A stretch of DNA of 64,000 nucleotides from Kangiella marina (GTDB lineage Bacteria; Pseudomonadota; Gammaproteobacteria; Enterobacterales; Kangiellaceae), in assembly GCF_039541235.1 (NCBI RefSeq), contig NZ_BAABFV010000002.1, forward strand, positions 620,001 through 684,000. Direction: 5' to 3'. Made by a program: the position numbers and the translations under genes. This document shows, piece after piece, positions 36,053 through 44,673 of this stretch (positions are counted from its first letter, which is position 1; the number at the start of each line of letters is the position of its first letter). Under the pieces are notes generated by a model. The model saw nothing but the letters and a program-made list of their open reading frames with translations. It searched no databases and was not told the origin of the DNA.

Positions 36053-37180
36053 ATGAGAATTAATAGTTCATTTGATAGTGGCAACATCGAAGTAGTATCA
36101 ACCGACAACCCTTCTAACATTACACTGAATGTGAGAACGGATTCTAACAGTGATTTTAAGCAGTGGTTTCATTTCAAAGCGCACGGTGAAGCTGGTAAGA
36201 CTTATGGTTATGAAATTCTTAATGCTAAAGATTGCTCGTATGTTGATGGCTGGGAAAACTATCAAGTTGTGGCATCTTATGATCGACAGTACTGGTTCAG
36301 AGTCGATACCGAGTTTACCGCAGATAAAACATTAAAGTTTAAGCATCAGTTTGAGCAGGCGACGATGTTTTTTGCTTATTTTGAGCCTTATTCTTACGAG
36401 CGTCATTTGAACCTGATTCAGGCAGCGCAATTGTCCGATATTGCTGAGCATAGAGTGATCGGGCAGACTGTTGATGGACGTGATATGGATTTGCTGGTTA
36501 TTGGCAATGAATCTAAAGAGCGTAAAATTTGGATTACGGCTCGCCAACATCCAGGTGAGACCATGGCTGAATGGTGCGCAGAAGGATTGGTTGAGCGTTT
36601 GCTTGATCCTAACGATGCATTGTCCCGAAGCTTGTTGGAAAAGGCAGTGCTTTACGTTGTTCCTAACATGAATGTTGACGGTAGTTACCGTGGCAACTTA
36701 CGTTCAAATGCTGCGGGTGCTAACTTGAACCGTGAGTGGCAGAACCCTTCTTTAGAGAAAAGCCCTGAAGTTTACCATGTTCGTGAAATGATGAAGTCTA
36801 CAGGTGTTGATGCCTATTTAGATATTCACGGTGATGAAGCCTTGCCTTATGTCTTCGTTGCGGGAACTGAGGGCGTGCCAAGCTATTCTGACGAAGTGAA
36901 GTCGCTGGAAGAAGAGTTTAAGTCAATTTTGATGGCAGTGAATCCTGACTTCCAAGATGAGTATGGTTACGATAAAGATGAGCCGGGTAAGGCAAACTTA
37001 ACCGTAGCTAATTCATGGGTAGGTGAAGAGTTTAAGTGCTTGTCCTACACGCTTGAAATGCCTTTCAAAGAAAACGCGAACCTACCTAACGCTGAAACAG
37101 GCTGGTCGGGTGAACGTAGTTATTTATTAGGACAAACTTTACTGAATCCACTTTACCAGTTGGTTGATAAGCTACGATAA
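36053..37180 (+). CDS. M14-family zinc carboxypeptidase (cytosolic carboxypeptidase-like)
   Basis: A 375-residue protein starting at ATG 36053 behind GAGG. The N-terminal 115 residues form the beta-sandwich domain that precedes the catalytic domain in cytosolic carboxypeptidase-like M14 proteins (FHFKAHGEAGKTYGYEI). The catalytic domain has the zinc ligands His166 and Glu169 in ARQHPGETMAEW and His259 in DIHGDEALP. NREWQNP is the substrate-carboxylate segment. No signal peptide is seen, so it is cytoplasmic. Eukaryotic relatives trim Glu from tubulin; the bacterial substrate is unknown. Bacterial polyglutamylated targets such as RimK products would be an interesting possibility, since rimK is in this window, but this is speculation. 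Confidence 0.85.
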   Translation: MRINSSFDSGNIEVVSTDNPSNITLNVRTDSNSDFKQWFHFKAHGEAGKTYGYEILNAKDCSYVDGWENYQVVASYDRQYWFRVDTEFTADKTLKFKHQFEQATMFFAYFEPYSYERHLNLIQAAQLSDIAEHRVIGQTVDGRDMDLLVIGNESKERKIWITARQHPGETMAEWCAEGLVERLLDPNDALSRSLLEKAVLYVVPNMNVDGSYRGNLRSNAAGANLNREWQNPSLEKSPEVYHVREMMKSTGVDAYLDIHGDEALPYVFVAGTEGVPSYSDEVKSLEEEFKSILMAVNPDFQDEYGYDKDEPGKANLTVANSWVGEEFKCLSYTLEMPFKENANLPNAETGWSGERSYLLGQTLLNPLYQLVDKLR

Positions 37181-37199
37181 GTGAATGATATTCCAATGA

Positions 37200-37223
37200 A
37201 AAGCGTCTCCGGACGCTTTTTTT
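37200..37223 (+). terminator. Rho-independent terminator after the M14 carboxypeptidase gene
   Basis: AAAGCGTC and GACGCTTT form an 8-bp stem with a 4-base loop, followed by four further T residues. Confidence 0.85.
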
Positions 37224-37338
37224 CAGATGTGCAAAACGATAAGTGTTAGTGTTAGTAAGTCAGTAGACTAAGAATTCCTTATCAGTTGGGTGTTAAGTGT
37301 TATATAATACTCTAACGATCTAATACTTATTGGCAGCA

Positions 37339-38394
37339 ATGACCGACGTAATTACCTCTGTGGACATTGACGTTCCATTTCCAAAACCTCCGCTTGAATT
37401 AAGCCCTGAACAAAAAGACAGTCACAAAGCAAAGATTAAAGATTTGCTAGTGCAGCATAATGCGGTATTGATTGCGCATTATTATACTGATCCTGAGATT
37501 CAGGCTTTAGCTGAAGAAACGGGTGGCTTCGTGGGGGACTCGCTTGAAATGGCTAAGTTTGGTGCGCGTCATGCGGCCGATACCTTGATCATTGCAGGTG
37601 TTAAGTTCATGGGCGAGACAGCCAAAATATTGAGCCCAGAGAAGCGAATTTTAATGCCAACGTTAGAGGCTACTTGTTCACTTGATCTGGGCTGTCCGAT
37701 CGAAGAGTTCAGTCGTTTTTGCGATCAGTACCCTGACCGTGAAGTAGTGGTCTATGCCAACACCTCGGCCGCGGTCAAGGCGCGTGCTGACTGGGTCGTT
37801 ACCTCAAGTATTGCGGTGGATGTTTTAGATCATTTAGCGGGCGAAGGCAAAAAAATTATATGGGGCCCAGACAAGCACTTGGGACGTTATATTCAGCAGC
37901 AAACTGGGGCTGACATGCTATTGTGGCAAGGCGCTTGTATTGTCCACGATGAATTTAAAACCACGGCATTGAAGCAGACCATGGCATTGCATCCAGATGC
38001 AGCTGTACTGGTTCATCCTGAGTCTCCGCAGAGTGTGGTTGATTTAGCAGACTTTGTTGGTTCGACGTCACAAATTATTAAGGCCGCTAATGAACTGCCT
38101 CATAAGAAAATGATTGTTGCCACTGACAAAGGGATTTTCTACAAGATGCAACAGAAGGCACCTGATAAAGAGCTGATCATTGCTCCTACCGCCGGTGAAG
38201 GTGCAACTTGCCGCAGCTGTGCGCACTGCCCTTGGATGAAGATGAATGCTCTGCACGTACTCTCAGAGGTGTTTGAAGGAACAGATAAGGAAATCTTTGT
38301 AGATCAAGCTTTAGCCGAAAAAGCACTGATTCCCCTTGAAAAGATGGTTAACTTCGCTAAGACTATACAGTCGGACGTAAAGAGCAACATCTAG
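37339..38394 (+). CDS. nadA: Quinolinate synthase
   Basis: A 351-residue [4Fe-4S] enzyme making quinolinate from iminoaspartate and dihydroxyacetone phosphate for NAD synthesis. [23 protein letters not shown] and [10 protein letters not shown] are the substrate segments. The cluster cysteines lie in [19 protein letters not shown] and [17 protein letters not shown] use the ATG at 37339; a TTG three codons upstream is possible. It stands as a single gene after a terminator; nadB and nadC are not in the window. Confidence 0.95.
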   Translation: MTDVITSVDIDVPFPKPPLELSPEQKDSHKAKIKDLLVQHNAVLIAHYYTDPEIQALAEETGGFVGDSLEMAKFGARHAADTLIIAGVKFMGETAKILSPEKRILMPTLEATCSLDLGCPIEEFSRFCDQYPDREVVVYANTSAAVKARADWVVTSSIAVDVLDHLAGEGKKIIWGPDKHLGRYIQQQTGADMLLWQGACIVHDEFKTTALKQTMALHPDAAVLVHPESPQSVVDLADFVGSTSQIIKAANELPHKKMIVATDKGIFYKMQQKAPDKELIIAPTAGEGATCRSCAHCPWMKMNALHVLSEVFEGTDKEIFVDQALAEKALIPLEKMVNFAKTIQSDVKSNI

Positions 38395-38431
38395 TCAATA
38401 CATCTTTTAAGAAGTCACTAGGAGTCAAATC

Positions 38432-39340
38432 ATGCAAAAACTGACATTCAGCACTTTAGCTTTACTATTGGTCGCTGGCTGCACTGACGCAGCAGAGAAG
38501 AAGAGCAAGGCTGAGGCAGAAGCTAAAACGGAAGTGAAACAGGAAATAAAAGCTTCTGTTGATGCCGTAGTCGATCAGTCAGATGGGATTAGTCTGTGGG
38601 AAGAAATACTTACCTCGGGGCATCGCTCTGATAAAAATAAACAAAGAGATCAATACCGTAACCCTAAGGAAACATTAGAGTTTTTTGGAATTAAGCCAGG
38701 TATGACTGTGGTCGAAATAGCACCAGGCGGTGGTTGGTATACAGAAATCCTAGCTCCTTACATTGGGCCTGAAGGTAAACTTTATGCTGCTCACTTTGAT
38801 CCAAACAGTGACGTTGAATATTACCGTAATGGTCGCGCTAAATTTGAACGTAAAATGGACGTTGAGTCTGAAATTTACGGTAATGTTGAAATAACAACTT
38901 TCCAGCCGCCTAAATTTTATGATATAGCTCCAGCAGGCTCTGCTGATGCTGTCGTGACCTTTAGGAACGTCCACAACTGGTTGCGTAATGGCCGTGAAGC
39001 AACGGTAGATAGTTTTAAAGCAATGTATAAAGCATTGAAGCCTAACGGTGTATTAGGTGTTGTTGAGCACCGCTTGCCTAAATCTCAGGAGCAAGATGAG
39101 AAAGCCTCAAGTGGTTATATGCATCAGCAGTTTGTGATTGATGTTGCACAGGAAGCAGGTTTTAAATTGGTTGCAACTTCCGAAATCAATGCAAATCCTA
39201 AAGATACAGCTGATCACCCAAAGGGTGTCTGGACGTTACCACCAAGCTTGCGTTTGGGAAAAGAGGGTAGTGCAAAATATCTTGAGGTTGGCGAAAGTGA
39301 CCGGATGACACTAAAGTTTGTTAAACCAGCAACCAAGTAA
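38432..39340 (+). CDS. Methyltransferase-fold lipoprotein
   Basis: A 302-residue exported protein. The signal peptide ends in the lipobox LLVAGCTDA (Cys17), followed by a Lys/Glu/Ala-rich linker. From about 65 it has a class I SAM-methyltransferase fold: VVEIAPGGGWYTEILAPYIGPEGKLYA is motif I and its surroundings, AVVTFRNVHNWL is motif IV-like, and LKPNGVLGVVEHRLPK is motif V/VI. SAM is not known in the periplasm, so an exported methyltransferase fold is puzzling and may have another activity. Such proteins recur in marine gammaproteobacteria. It is followed by a terminator. Confidence 0.8.
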   Translation: MQKLTFSTLALLLVAGCTDAAEKKSKAEAEAKTEVKQEIKASVDAVVDQSDGISLWEEILTSGHRSDKNKQRDQYRNPKETLEFFGIKPGMTVVEIAPGGGWYTEILAPYIGPEGKLYAAHFDPNSDVEYYRNGRAKFERKMDVESEIYGNVEITTFQPPKFYDIAPAGSADAVVTFRNVHNWLRNGREATVDSFKAMYKALKPNGVLGVVEHRLPKSQEQDEKASSGYMHQQFVIDVAQEAGFKLVATSEINANPKDTADHPKGVWTLPPSLRLGKEGSAKYLEVGESDRMTLKFVKPATK

Positions 39341-39366
39341 ATAGGTTAATCTCAACACACTGCAAT

Positions 39367-39393
39367 AAAAAGGCTCCTGATGGAGCCTTTTTT
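39367..39393. terminator. Bidirectional terminator between the lipoprotein gene and metJ
   Basis: AAAAAGGCTCC and GGAGCCTTTTT form an 11-bp stem with a TGAT loop and flanking A and T runs. The stem is nearly identical to the one at 27348-27374. Confidence 0.85.
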
Positions 39394-39485
39394 GTAGAAG
39401 CGCTTTGAAGCAAAGACACACATGGAAGAAGTCTTTTACTTTATCGTCGACTCAGCTTAATCACCATCACCGATTGTAAAAAGAT

Positions 39486-39788
39486 TTACTCGGATGCAGA
39501 GACTTTTTTGCTGAGCTCGATCATCTCATTTACATAATCATCTTTGTCTTTTTGCAGATCTTCGTCAGTTGGCAAAGGTTGCCCCGTATAAGCATGCAAG
39601 AAAGCCTCACATAATAACTCGCTATTGGTCGCATGCCTCAAATTGTTGACTTGACGGCGAGTGCGTTCGTCGGTCAGCACTTTCAGTACTGAAAAGGGGA
39701 TGGAGACAGTTATTTTTTTAACTTTATCTTTTTTCTCACCATGCTCCACATAGGGGTTAATAAATTCCCCATTCCACTTTTTACTCAT
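39486..39788 (-). CDS. metJ: Methionine repressor MetJ
   Basis: A 100-residue ribbon-helix-helix repressor that binds met boxes with SAM as corepressor. [27 protein letters not shown] and [36 protein letters not shown] are nearly those of Escherichia coli MetJ, including the KKITVSI beta strand that contacts DNA. ATG at 39788 is chosen because GAGG lies five bases upstream; a GTG at 39794 is possible. It is divergent from metX, and met boxes overlap its promoter, so it is probably autoregulated. Confidence 0.96.
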   Translation of the reverse strand: MSKKWNGEFINPYVEHGEKKDKVKKITVSIPFSVLKVLTDERTRRQVNNLRHATNSELLCEAFLHAYTGQPLPTDEDLQKDKDDYVNEMIELSKKVSASE

Positions 39789-39818
39789 GTTCACCTCGAA
39801 GTTAATTAGTCAGCAAAA

Positions 39819-39824
39819 ATTATA
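39819..39824 (-). promoter_or_regulatory. Probable -10 element of metJ
   Basis: TATAAT on the minus strand preceded by TGTG (extended -10). The upstream -35 region overlaps the met boxes at 39834-39849. Confidence 0.5.
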
Positions 39825-39833
39825 CACATATTC

Positions 39834-39849
39834 AGACGCCTAAACATCT
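39834..39849. promoter_or_regulatory. Met boxes on the metJ side
   Basis: Two adjoining 8-mers, AGACGCCT and AAACATCT, match the MetJ consensus AGACGTCT at 7 and 6 of 8 positions. They lie just upstream of the metJ -10 element. Confidence 0.7.
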
Positions 39850-39880
39850 TGACTTTTATCGTCATGGCGTTATTATGCAT

Positions 39881-39920
39881 ATACGTTTAGACGTCTAAAC
39901 GTATAAATATTTAGATGCTC
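39881..39920. promoter_or_regulatory. Met box array on the metX side
   Basis: Consecutive 8-mers read ATACGTTT, AGACGTCT, AAACGTAT, AAATATTT and AGATGCTC. The second is a perfect MetJ consensus, and the first three together form a perfect 24-base palindrome (39881-39904). MetJ binds such tandem boxes cooperatively, so the metX-metB-metL-metF operon should be repressed when SAM is plentiful. Confidence 0.9.
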
Positions 39921-40018
39921 TGTGTTTTTGCAAAGTTCATTGCACACAATGAGTGCATATCATAAGCGAAAAAACACTTATATTCCATAAGGTTATATAT
40001 TAATACTGAGTGATACTG

Positions 40019-41110
40019 ATGACGACGTTAAGCCACACTACAACTAAAGATAGTCCCCAGCCTGTGACAGCTGTGCTGGATCGTATTGCTGTCACGGAAT
40101 CAGTACGTCTAGCTACAGGGAATGTGATTGAGCCCTTTGGGATTGAATATTCTGTGTATGGAAGCTTGGACAAGCCAGTGATTGTCGTTCTGGGAGGAAT
40201 CAGCGCCAGCAGGAACCTGATTGATGGGGACAAGATTGAAACTGAAGATGCGGCACACGATGCTAGAGCTAAAGGTTGGTGGGACGAACTCGTTGGAAAC
40301 GAGAAAGCAATTGATACCAATGAATTCTGTGTCATTTCGTTAAATTATTTGGGCGCACTAAAGTTAGAAACAATTGACGGTCATAGCTCAGTATTTAATC
40401 TCACGCCTGCTGATCAATCATGCATTCTTAACCTTCTGTTGGTCTCTTTAGGAATCGATAAAGCAATTACTATTGTTGGCAGCTCCTATGGCGGCATGGT
40501 GGGGCTGAGCTATGCAGAACAATACCCTGAAGCATTGAAAAAGCTTATTTGTATTTCTGCGAGCGATAAAAGTACCCATACTGCTCGTGCGATTCGGTCG
40601 ATTCAACGAGGCATTTTTGAGCTAGCGAGTAACGCACAAGAAAAGCATCAAGCGTTATCGTTAGCTCGACAACTATCTATTCTGTTCTATCGAACCGATG
40701 AAATCTTTGATACGCAATTTACGGATCCTGTGTTTTTGCAACCCAGTAAATCCGTGGTCGGTTACGAAAAAACTATTTATAGCTACTTGAGTCATCAAGG
40801 GGAAAAGTTCGCCAATAGAAATACCATTCCTCGGTACGAATCCCTGCTAGATTCGATAGATTCACACCGGGTAGATGCGTGCAAAATCATTAGTGAGTGT
40901 CACTTTATTGCAGTTCCTACAGATCGTCTTGTTAGTTATGAGTCGATGCGCAAGCTTGCGCATAAGGTCAAAGGAACATCCCACTTTTATCGTCTTGAGT
41001 CTATTTATGGCCATGACGCATTTTTAAAAGAATGTCAGCAATTAACAAGTTTATTGAAAAAGATTTTAGGAGAAAATGATGAGCCATCAACAAGCTACGC
41101 AAGCTGTTAG
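40019..41110 (+). CDS. metX: Homoserine O-acyltransferase (MetX family)
   Basis: A 363-residue alpha/beta-hydrolase-fold acyltransferase that activates homoserine, the first methionine-specific step. The nucleophile is Ser156 in TIVGSSYGGMVGLSYAE; the other triad members are Asp in AVPTDRLVSYE and His in IYGHDAFLKE. ATG at 40019 is used; a GTG at 40010 is possible. It is of the MetX fold rather than the enterobacterial MetA fold, and whether the acyl donor is acetyl- or succinyl-CoA cannot be told from the fold. It opens the metX-metB-metL-metF operon and overlaps metB by 32 bases. Confidence 0.88.
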   Translation: MTTLSHTTTKDSPQPVTAVLDRIAVTESVRLATGNVIEPFGIEYSVYGSLDKPVIVVLGGISASRNLIDGDKIETEDAAHDARAKGWWDELVGNEKAIDTNEFCVISLNYLGALKLETIDGHSSVFNLTPADQSCILNLLLVSLGIDKAITIVGSSYGGMVGLSYAEQYPEALKKLICISASDKSTHTARAIRSIQRGIFELASNAQEKHQALSLARQLSILFYRTDEIFDTQFTDPVFLQPSKSVVGYEKTIYSYLSHQGEKFANRNTIPRYESLLDSIDSHRVDACKIISECHFIAVPTDRLVSYESMRKLAHKVKGTSHFYRLESIYGHDAFLKECQQLTSLLKKILGENDEPSTSYASC

Positions 41111-42266
41111 AGCCGGCATCGAAACGGATGAGCAATATGGTGCGGTGACTCCTGCACTTTACTTATCGAGTAATTACACTTTTGAAGGGCTGGGGAGTCC
41201 TAGAAAGTACGACTACAGTCGCTCAGGGAATCCGACACGTGATGTTTTAGCCGATTGTTTGACAGAGCTAGAAGGGGGTGCAGGAGCAGTTATTACCTCT
41301 AGCGGAATGTCTGCTGTTCACCTAGTAACACAGTTACTGGAGCCTGGTGATTTGGTCGTTGTGCCGCATGATTGTTATGGCGGAACTTACCGCTTATTCA
41401 CATCGTTAGCTCAGAAAGGTGGTTGCCGTGTGCAGTTTGTCGATCAAGGTAACTATGACGCCTACGTGGAGGTGCTCAAAGAAAAGCCACGAATGGTTTG
41501 GATTGAAACACCGAGCAATCCTCTGTTGCGAATTGTCGATATTGAAAAATTATGTGTGCAAGCCGGAGATGACGTTATCAAGGTTGTCGACAATACTTTT
41601 TTATCGCCTATTCAGCAACAGCCACTAAGCCTTGGCGCAGACTTAGTGATTCATTCAACCACCAAGTACATTAATGGTCACAGCGATGTTGTGGGTGGTG
41701 CTGTGATCGCTAAAAGTGAAACACTCTATGAGCAAGTTGCTTGGTGGGCGAATTGTATCGGGATTACAGCGTCGCCGTTTGATAGTTTCATTACGACACG
41801 TGGTGTGCGAACACTAGGCATCCGTATAAAAAAACACGAAGAAAATGCGCAGGCTGTAGCCGAGTTTTTAGACAACAATCCTTTGGTTGAAACGGTTTAC
41901 TACCCGGGGCTTGAGCACCATCCGAGGCATTTAGTTGCGCGTAAGCAACAAAAAGGCTTTGGTGCGATGCTGTCCTTTACCACTCAGTTTGATCAACAAA
42001 CCTTAGGCCGCTTTATTAAAGAGCTAAAACTCTTTTCTTTGGCAGAATCTCTGGGTGGTGTTGAAAGCTTAATTTGTCACCCCGCAACCATGACTCATGC
42101 GGCGATGGACGAGGCGGCGCAGTTAGAGGCGGGTATTACGCCTCGGCTATTACGAGTATCAGTGGGTATTGAAGAGGTCGAAGATCTGCTGGGCGACTTA
42201 AGCAATGCTTTTGCCAAAGTTTCGTCTGTTGACTCAAAGTTTGAAAAGGAGGTGAGTCATGGCTGA
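41079..42266 (+). CDS. metB: Cystathionine gamma-synthase (MetB-type PLP enzyme)
   Basis: A 395-residue Cys/Met-metabolism PLP enzyme. The PLP lysine is Lys196 in IHSTTKYINGHSDVVGG; YDYSRSGNPTRDVL, TSSGMSAVHLV, WIETPSNPLLRIVDI and SLGGVESLICHPATMTHA are family signatures. It joins acylhomoserine and cysteine to cystathionine; close relatives act as acylhomoserine sulfhydrylases or cystathionine beta-lyases, so the exact reaction is inferred from context. AGGAG lies six bases before the chosen ATG. It overlaps metL by 8 bases. Confidence 0.87.
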   Translation: MSHQQATQAVRAGIETDEQYGAVTPALYLSSNYTFEGLGSPRKYDYSRSGNPTRDVLADCLTELEGGAGAVITSSGMSAVHLVTQLLEPGDLVVVPHDCYGGTYRLFTSLAQKGGCRVQFVDQGNYDAYVEVLKEKPRMVWIETPSNPLLRIVDIEKLCVQAGDDVIKVVDNTFLSPIQQQPLSLGADLVIHSTTKYINGHSDVVGGAVIAKSETLYEQVAWWANCIGITASPFDSFITTRGVRTLGIRIKKHEENAQAVAEFLDNNPLVETVYYPGLEHHPRHLVARKQQKGFGAMLSFTTQFDQQTLGRFIKELKLFSLAESLGGVESLICHPATMTHAAMDEAAQLEAGITPRLLRVSVGIEEVEDLLGDLSNAFAKVSSVDSKFEKEVSHG

Positions 42267-44673
42267 TGAGCATATAGCAGCTGAGACCGTGTGTGATGTT
42301 ACGGATAACACCGTAAGAAGCTACACAACGGGCGGGCATAAAGTCCACAAGTTTGGCGGCACCTGTCTTGCTACCTCTGAATCAATAAATGCCGTGTTAG
42401 AGATTTTAAAAACTCAAGCACAGCCAGGCGACATGGTTGTAGTGTCTGCCAATGGTAACGTCACCAATTGGTTGCTGGCGTTAATTGAGGGAGGAGTTCC
42501 TGATGGCAGTATCTTAGCTGAGTATTTTTCAGAGCTACAGCAAGAAGCACGTTTTTCTCAAACAATACTCCATCAAATTAAGTCTGATATCAAAACGATT
42601 GAAGAAGCAGCGCGTATCAATAAGCACTCATCAAGCGACATATTATCGTATGGTGAAATTTGGTCATCATTGATTTTGTCGGATCTATTAAATAACGAGG
42701 GATGCAAAGCGCAAGCGATTGACAGTTGTCGATGTTTAAAGTTAAACACCGATACTTATCAATACCCCTTTGATCAAGCTTTTGCTGACGCGGCACTAGA
42801 TCAACTGTACCATCTTCATGCTGATAGCATTTTCGTGGTTACAGGGTTTATTGCATTAGACGCACAAGCTCAAAAAACCACACTGGGTAGGAACGGAAGC
42901 GATTTCTCGGCGACAGCTTTAGGCTATTTAATTAATTCCCCCAGCATTACGATCTGGACTGACGTTAACGGTATCTACACCGCTGATCCAAAAGTTATTG
43001 CGACTCCTTTACTGGTGGAAAGCTTAACATTATGTGAAGCACAGGCATTGTCCGAGCTAGGAGCCAATGTACTGCATGAAAAAACCGTTCTTCCTTTACT
43101 GTCTTATAAAGGGAGTGTTCACATTAAAAGCTTTAATCATCCCGATAAAGCTGGAACCCTAGTGTCGCAAGACATTACACCGACTAATCGCGTCAAAACC
43201 ATTACTTTTAAACAGAAACTTCACAAAGTCTGTGTTCATTCAATTGATGAATTACAAGCCCGTCGAATTCAAAAGAAGTTAGCTGAAAAAAGTATTGCTA
43301 GTTATGTTAATGGTTACGATATTACACAGCATAAATTGACTTTTTATATCGAGAAAAGTGATGTTTTTGCCGTCACCTCGGCAATAAAAGCAATGCAGCA
43401 TTATCCGTCAGTGCTACTGTCTAATATGACATTGATCTCTCTAGTGGGTCAAAATATACGCCAAGATAAACGTATCATCGAGCGGTTTATTAGACGTCTC
43501 AGTGCATTTGATACTCAGGAAATCCATTATCCTAATAACAGTCATAGTTTATCTGTCATCATTGATGATGAACATGCAAAGTGTTTACTCAAAGATCTAC
43601 ACACTAGCTTCTTCCATCAAGAGCCAACCGTGCCGATTGTTGTCCTTGGCTTCGGTAATATTGGGAAAAAGTTTATTGAGCTTATTCATCATGGTCGAGA
43701 GCGATTAGGGAAAAGTTTAAACCGCACGTTGCAGGTACTTGCTGTTGCTAATAGCCAGCGATTTATCTTTGATACTAATGGTCTGGACTTGTCTGAAATC
43801 GATAAAAAGTTAACCATTGCAGAGACAAACTCTAATGACCAAATTTTTAACTGGCTTGAGCAATATGCTGGTCGTGAGCTGATTATCGTTGACGCTACCG
43901 CCAGTAAAGGAATATCAGAACGTTATAAAGAGTTTGCCAACAATAAGTGGCATATTATTTCTGCAAACAAAATCGCGGCATCGGACAAACAGTTTGCTCG
44001 AGAAGTGGACTCAGTTCTTACCAATAACCGGCGGATCTGGAAAAAGAATACGACGGCTGGTGCGGGATTACCGATTCAAGCATGCATAAAAAACTTGTAT
44101 GAGTCGGGCGATCAGATTGAAGAGCTTAGTGGTATATTTTCGGGATCGCTGTCTTGGTTGTTTAGTCAGTTTGATGGTTCTAAACCATTCACTGAATTAT
44201 TAAAAGTCGCTCAAGACAATGCTTACACCGAGCCAGACCCGCGTGAGGATCTATCGGGTAATGATGTCATCCGCAAAATCCGTATTTTAGCCCAGCAACT
44301 TGGCTTTGAGGATGCGCCTGAGGATTTTGAGCCGGCTATTTCTGATGACTTGTTAGAGGGGGAACTGAGTTCATTCTGGCAAAAGGAATCTGCCATCAAC
44401 GAGTATTATCAAGCGTTATTAGATCGAGCTAATGAGAGCGACGGTTTATTGCGTTATATCGCAACGCTGTCCCCTGAAAAGTTGTCGCTTAAACTTGAGG
44501 TTATCGACAGGTCACATCCTTTTGCGTCACTAAACCCCTGCGACAATGTGTTTCAGGTTGTTAGTGCATGGTACAAAGACAATCCATTAATTATTCAAGG
44601 CCCTGGAGCAGGGCGAGAAGTTACGGCGGGTGGCGTGCTAAATGATTTATGCGATTTGTTGAGGGGGCACTAA
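42259..44673 (+). CDS. metL: Bifunctional aspartate kinase / homoserine dehydrogenase (MetL-type)
   Basis: An 804-residue fusion making homoserine. The kinase domain (about 28-310) has VHKFGGTCLATSESI, GFIALDAQAQKTTLGRNGSDFSATALG-type and WTDVNGIYTADPKVI segments. An ACT-like region follows (about 325-445). The dehydrogenase domain begins near 465 with VVLGFGNIGKKFIELI (NADPH site) and contains NKIAASDKQFA and FSGSLSWLFSQFDGSKPF. The AK-HSD fusion within a met operon under MetJ fits MetL rather than ThrA. The kinase starts with FGGTC where most have FGGTS. Confidence 0.92.
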   Translation: MADEHIAAETVCDVTDNTVRSYTTGGHKVHKFGGTCLATSESINAVLEILKTQAQPGDMVVVSANGNVTNWLLALIEGGVPDGSILAEYFSELQQEARFSQTILHQIKSDIKTIEEAARINKHSSSDILSYGEIWSSLILSDLLNNEGCKAQAIDSCRCLKLNTDTYQYPFDQAFADAALDQLYHLHADSIFVVTGFIALDAQAQKTTLGRNGSDFSATALGYLINSPSITIWTDVNGIYTADPKVIATPLLVESLTLCEAQALSELGANVLHEKTVLPLLSYKGSVHIKSFNHPDKAGTLVSQDITPTNRVKTITFKQKLHKVCVHSIDELQARRIQKKLAEKSIASYVNGYDITQHKLTFYIEKSDVFAVTSAIKAMQHYPSVLLSNMTLISLVGQNIRQDKRIIERFIRRLSAFDTQEIHYPNNSHSLSVIIDDEHAKCLLKDLHTSFFHQEPTVPIVVLGFGNIGKKFIELIHHGRERLGKSLNRTLQVLAVANSQRFIFDTNGLDLSEIDKKLTIAETNSNDQIFNWLEQYAGRELIIVDATASKGISERYKEFANNKWHIISANKIAASDKQFAREVDSVLTNNRRIWKKNTTAGAGLPIQACIKNLYESGDQIEELSGIFSGSLSWLFSQFDGSKPFTELLKVAQDNAYTEPDPREDLSGNDVIRKIRILAQQLGFEDAPEDFEPAISDDLLEGELSSFWQKESAINEYYQALLDRANESDGLLRYIATLSPEKLSLKLEVIDRSHPFASLNPCDNVFQVVSAWYKDNPLIIQGPGAGREVTAGGVLNDLCDLLRGH

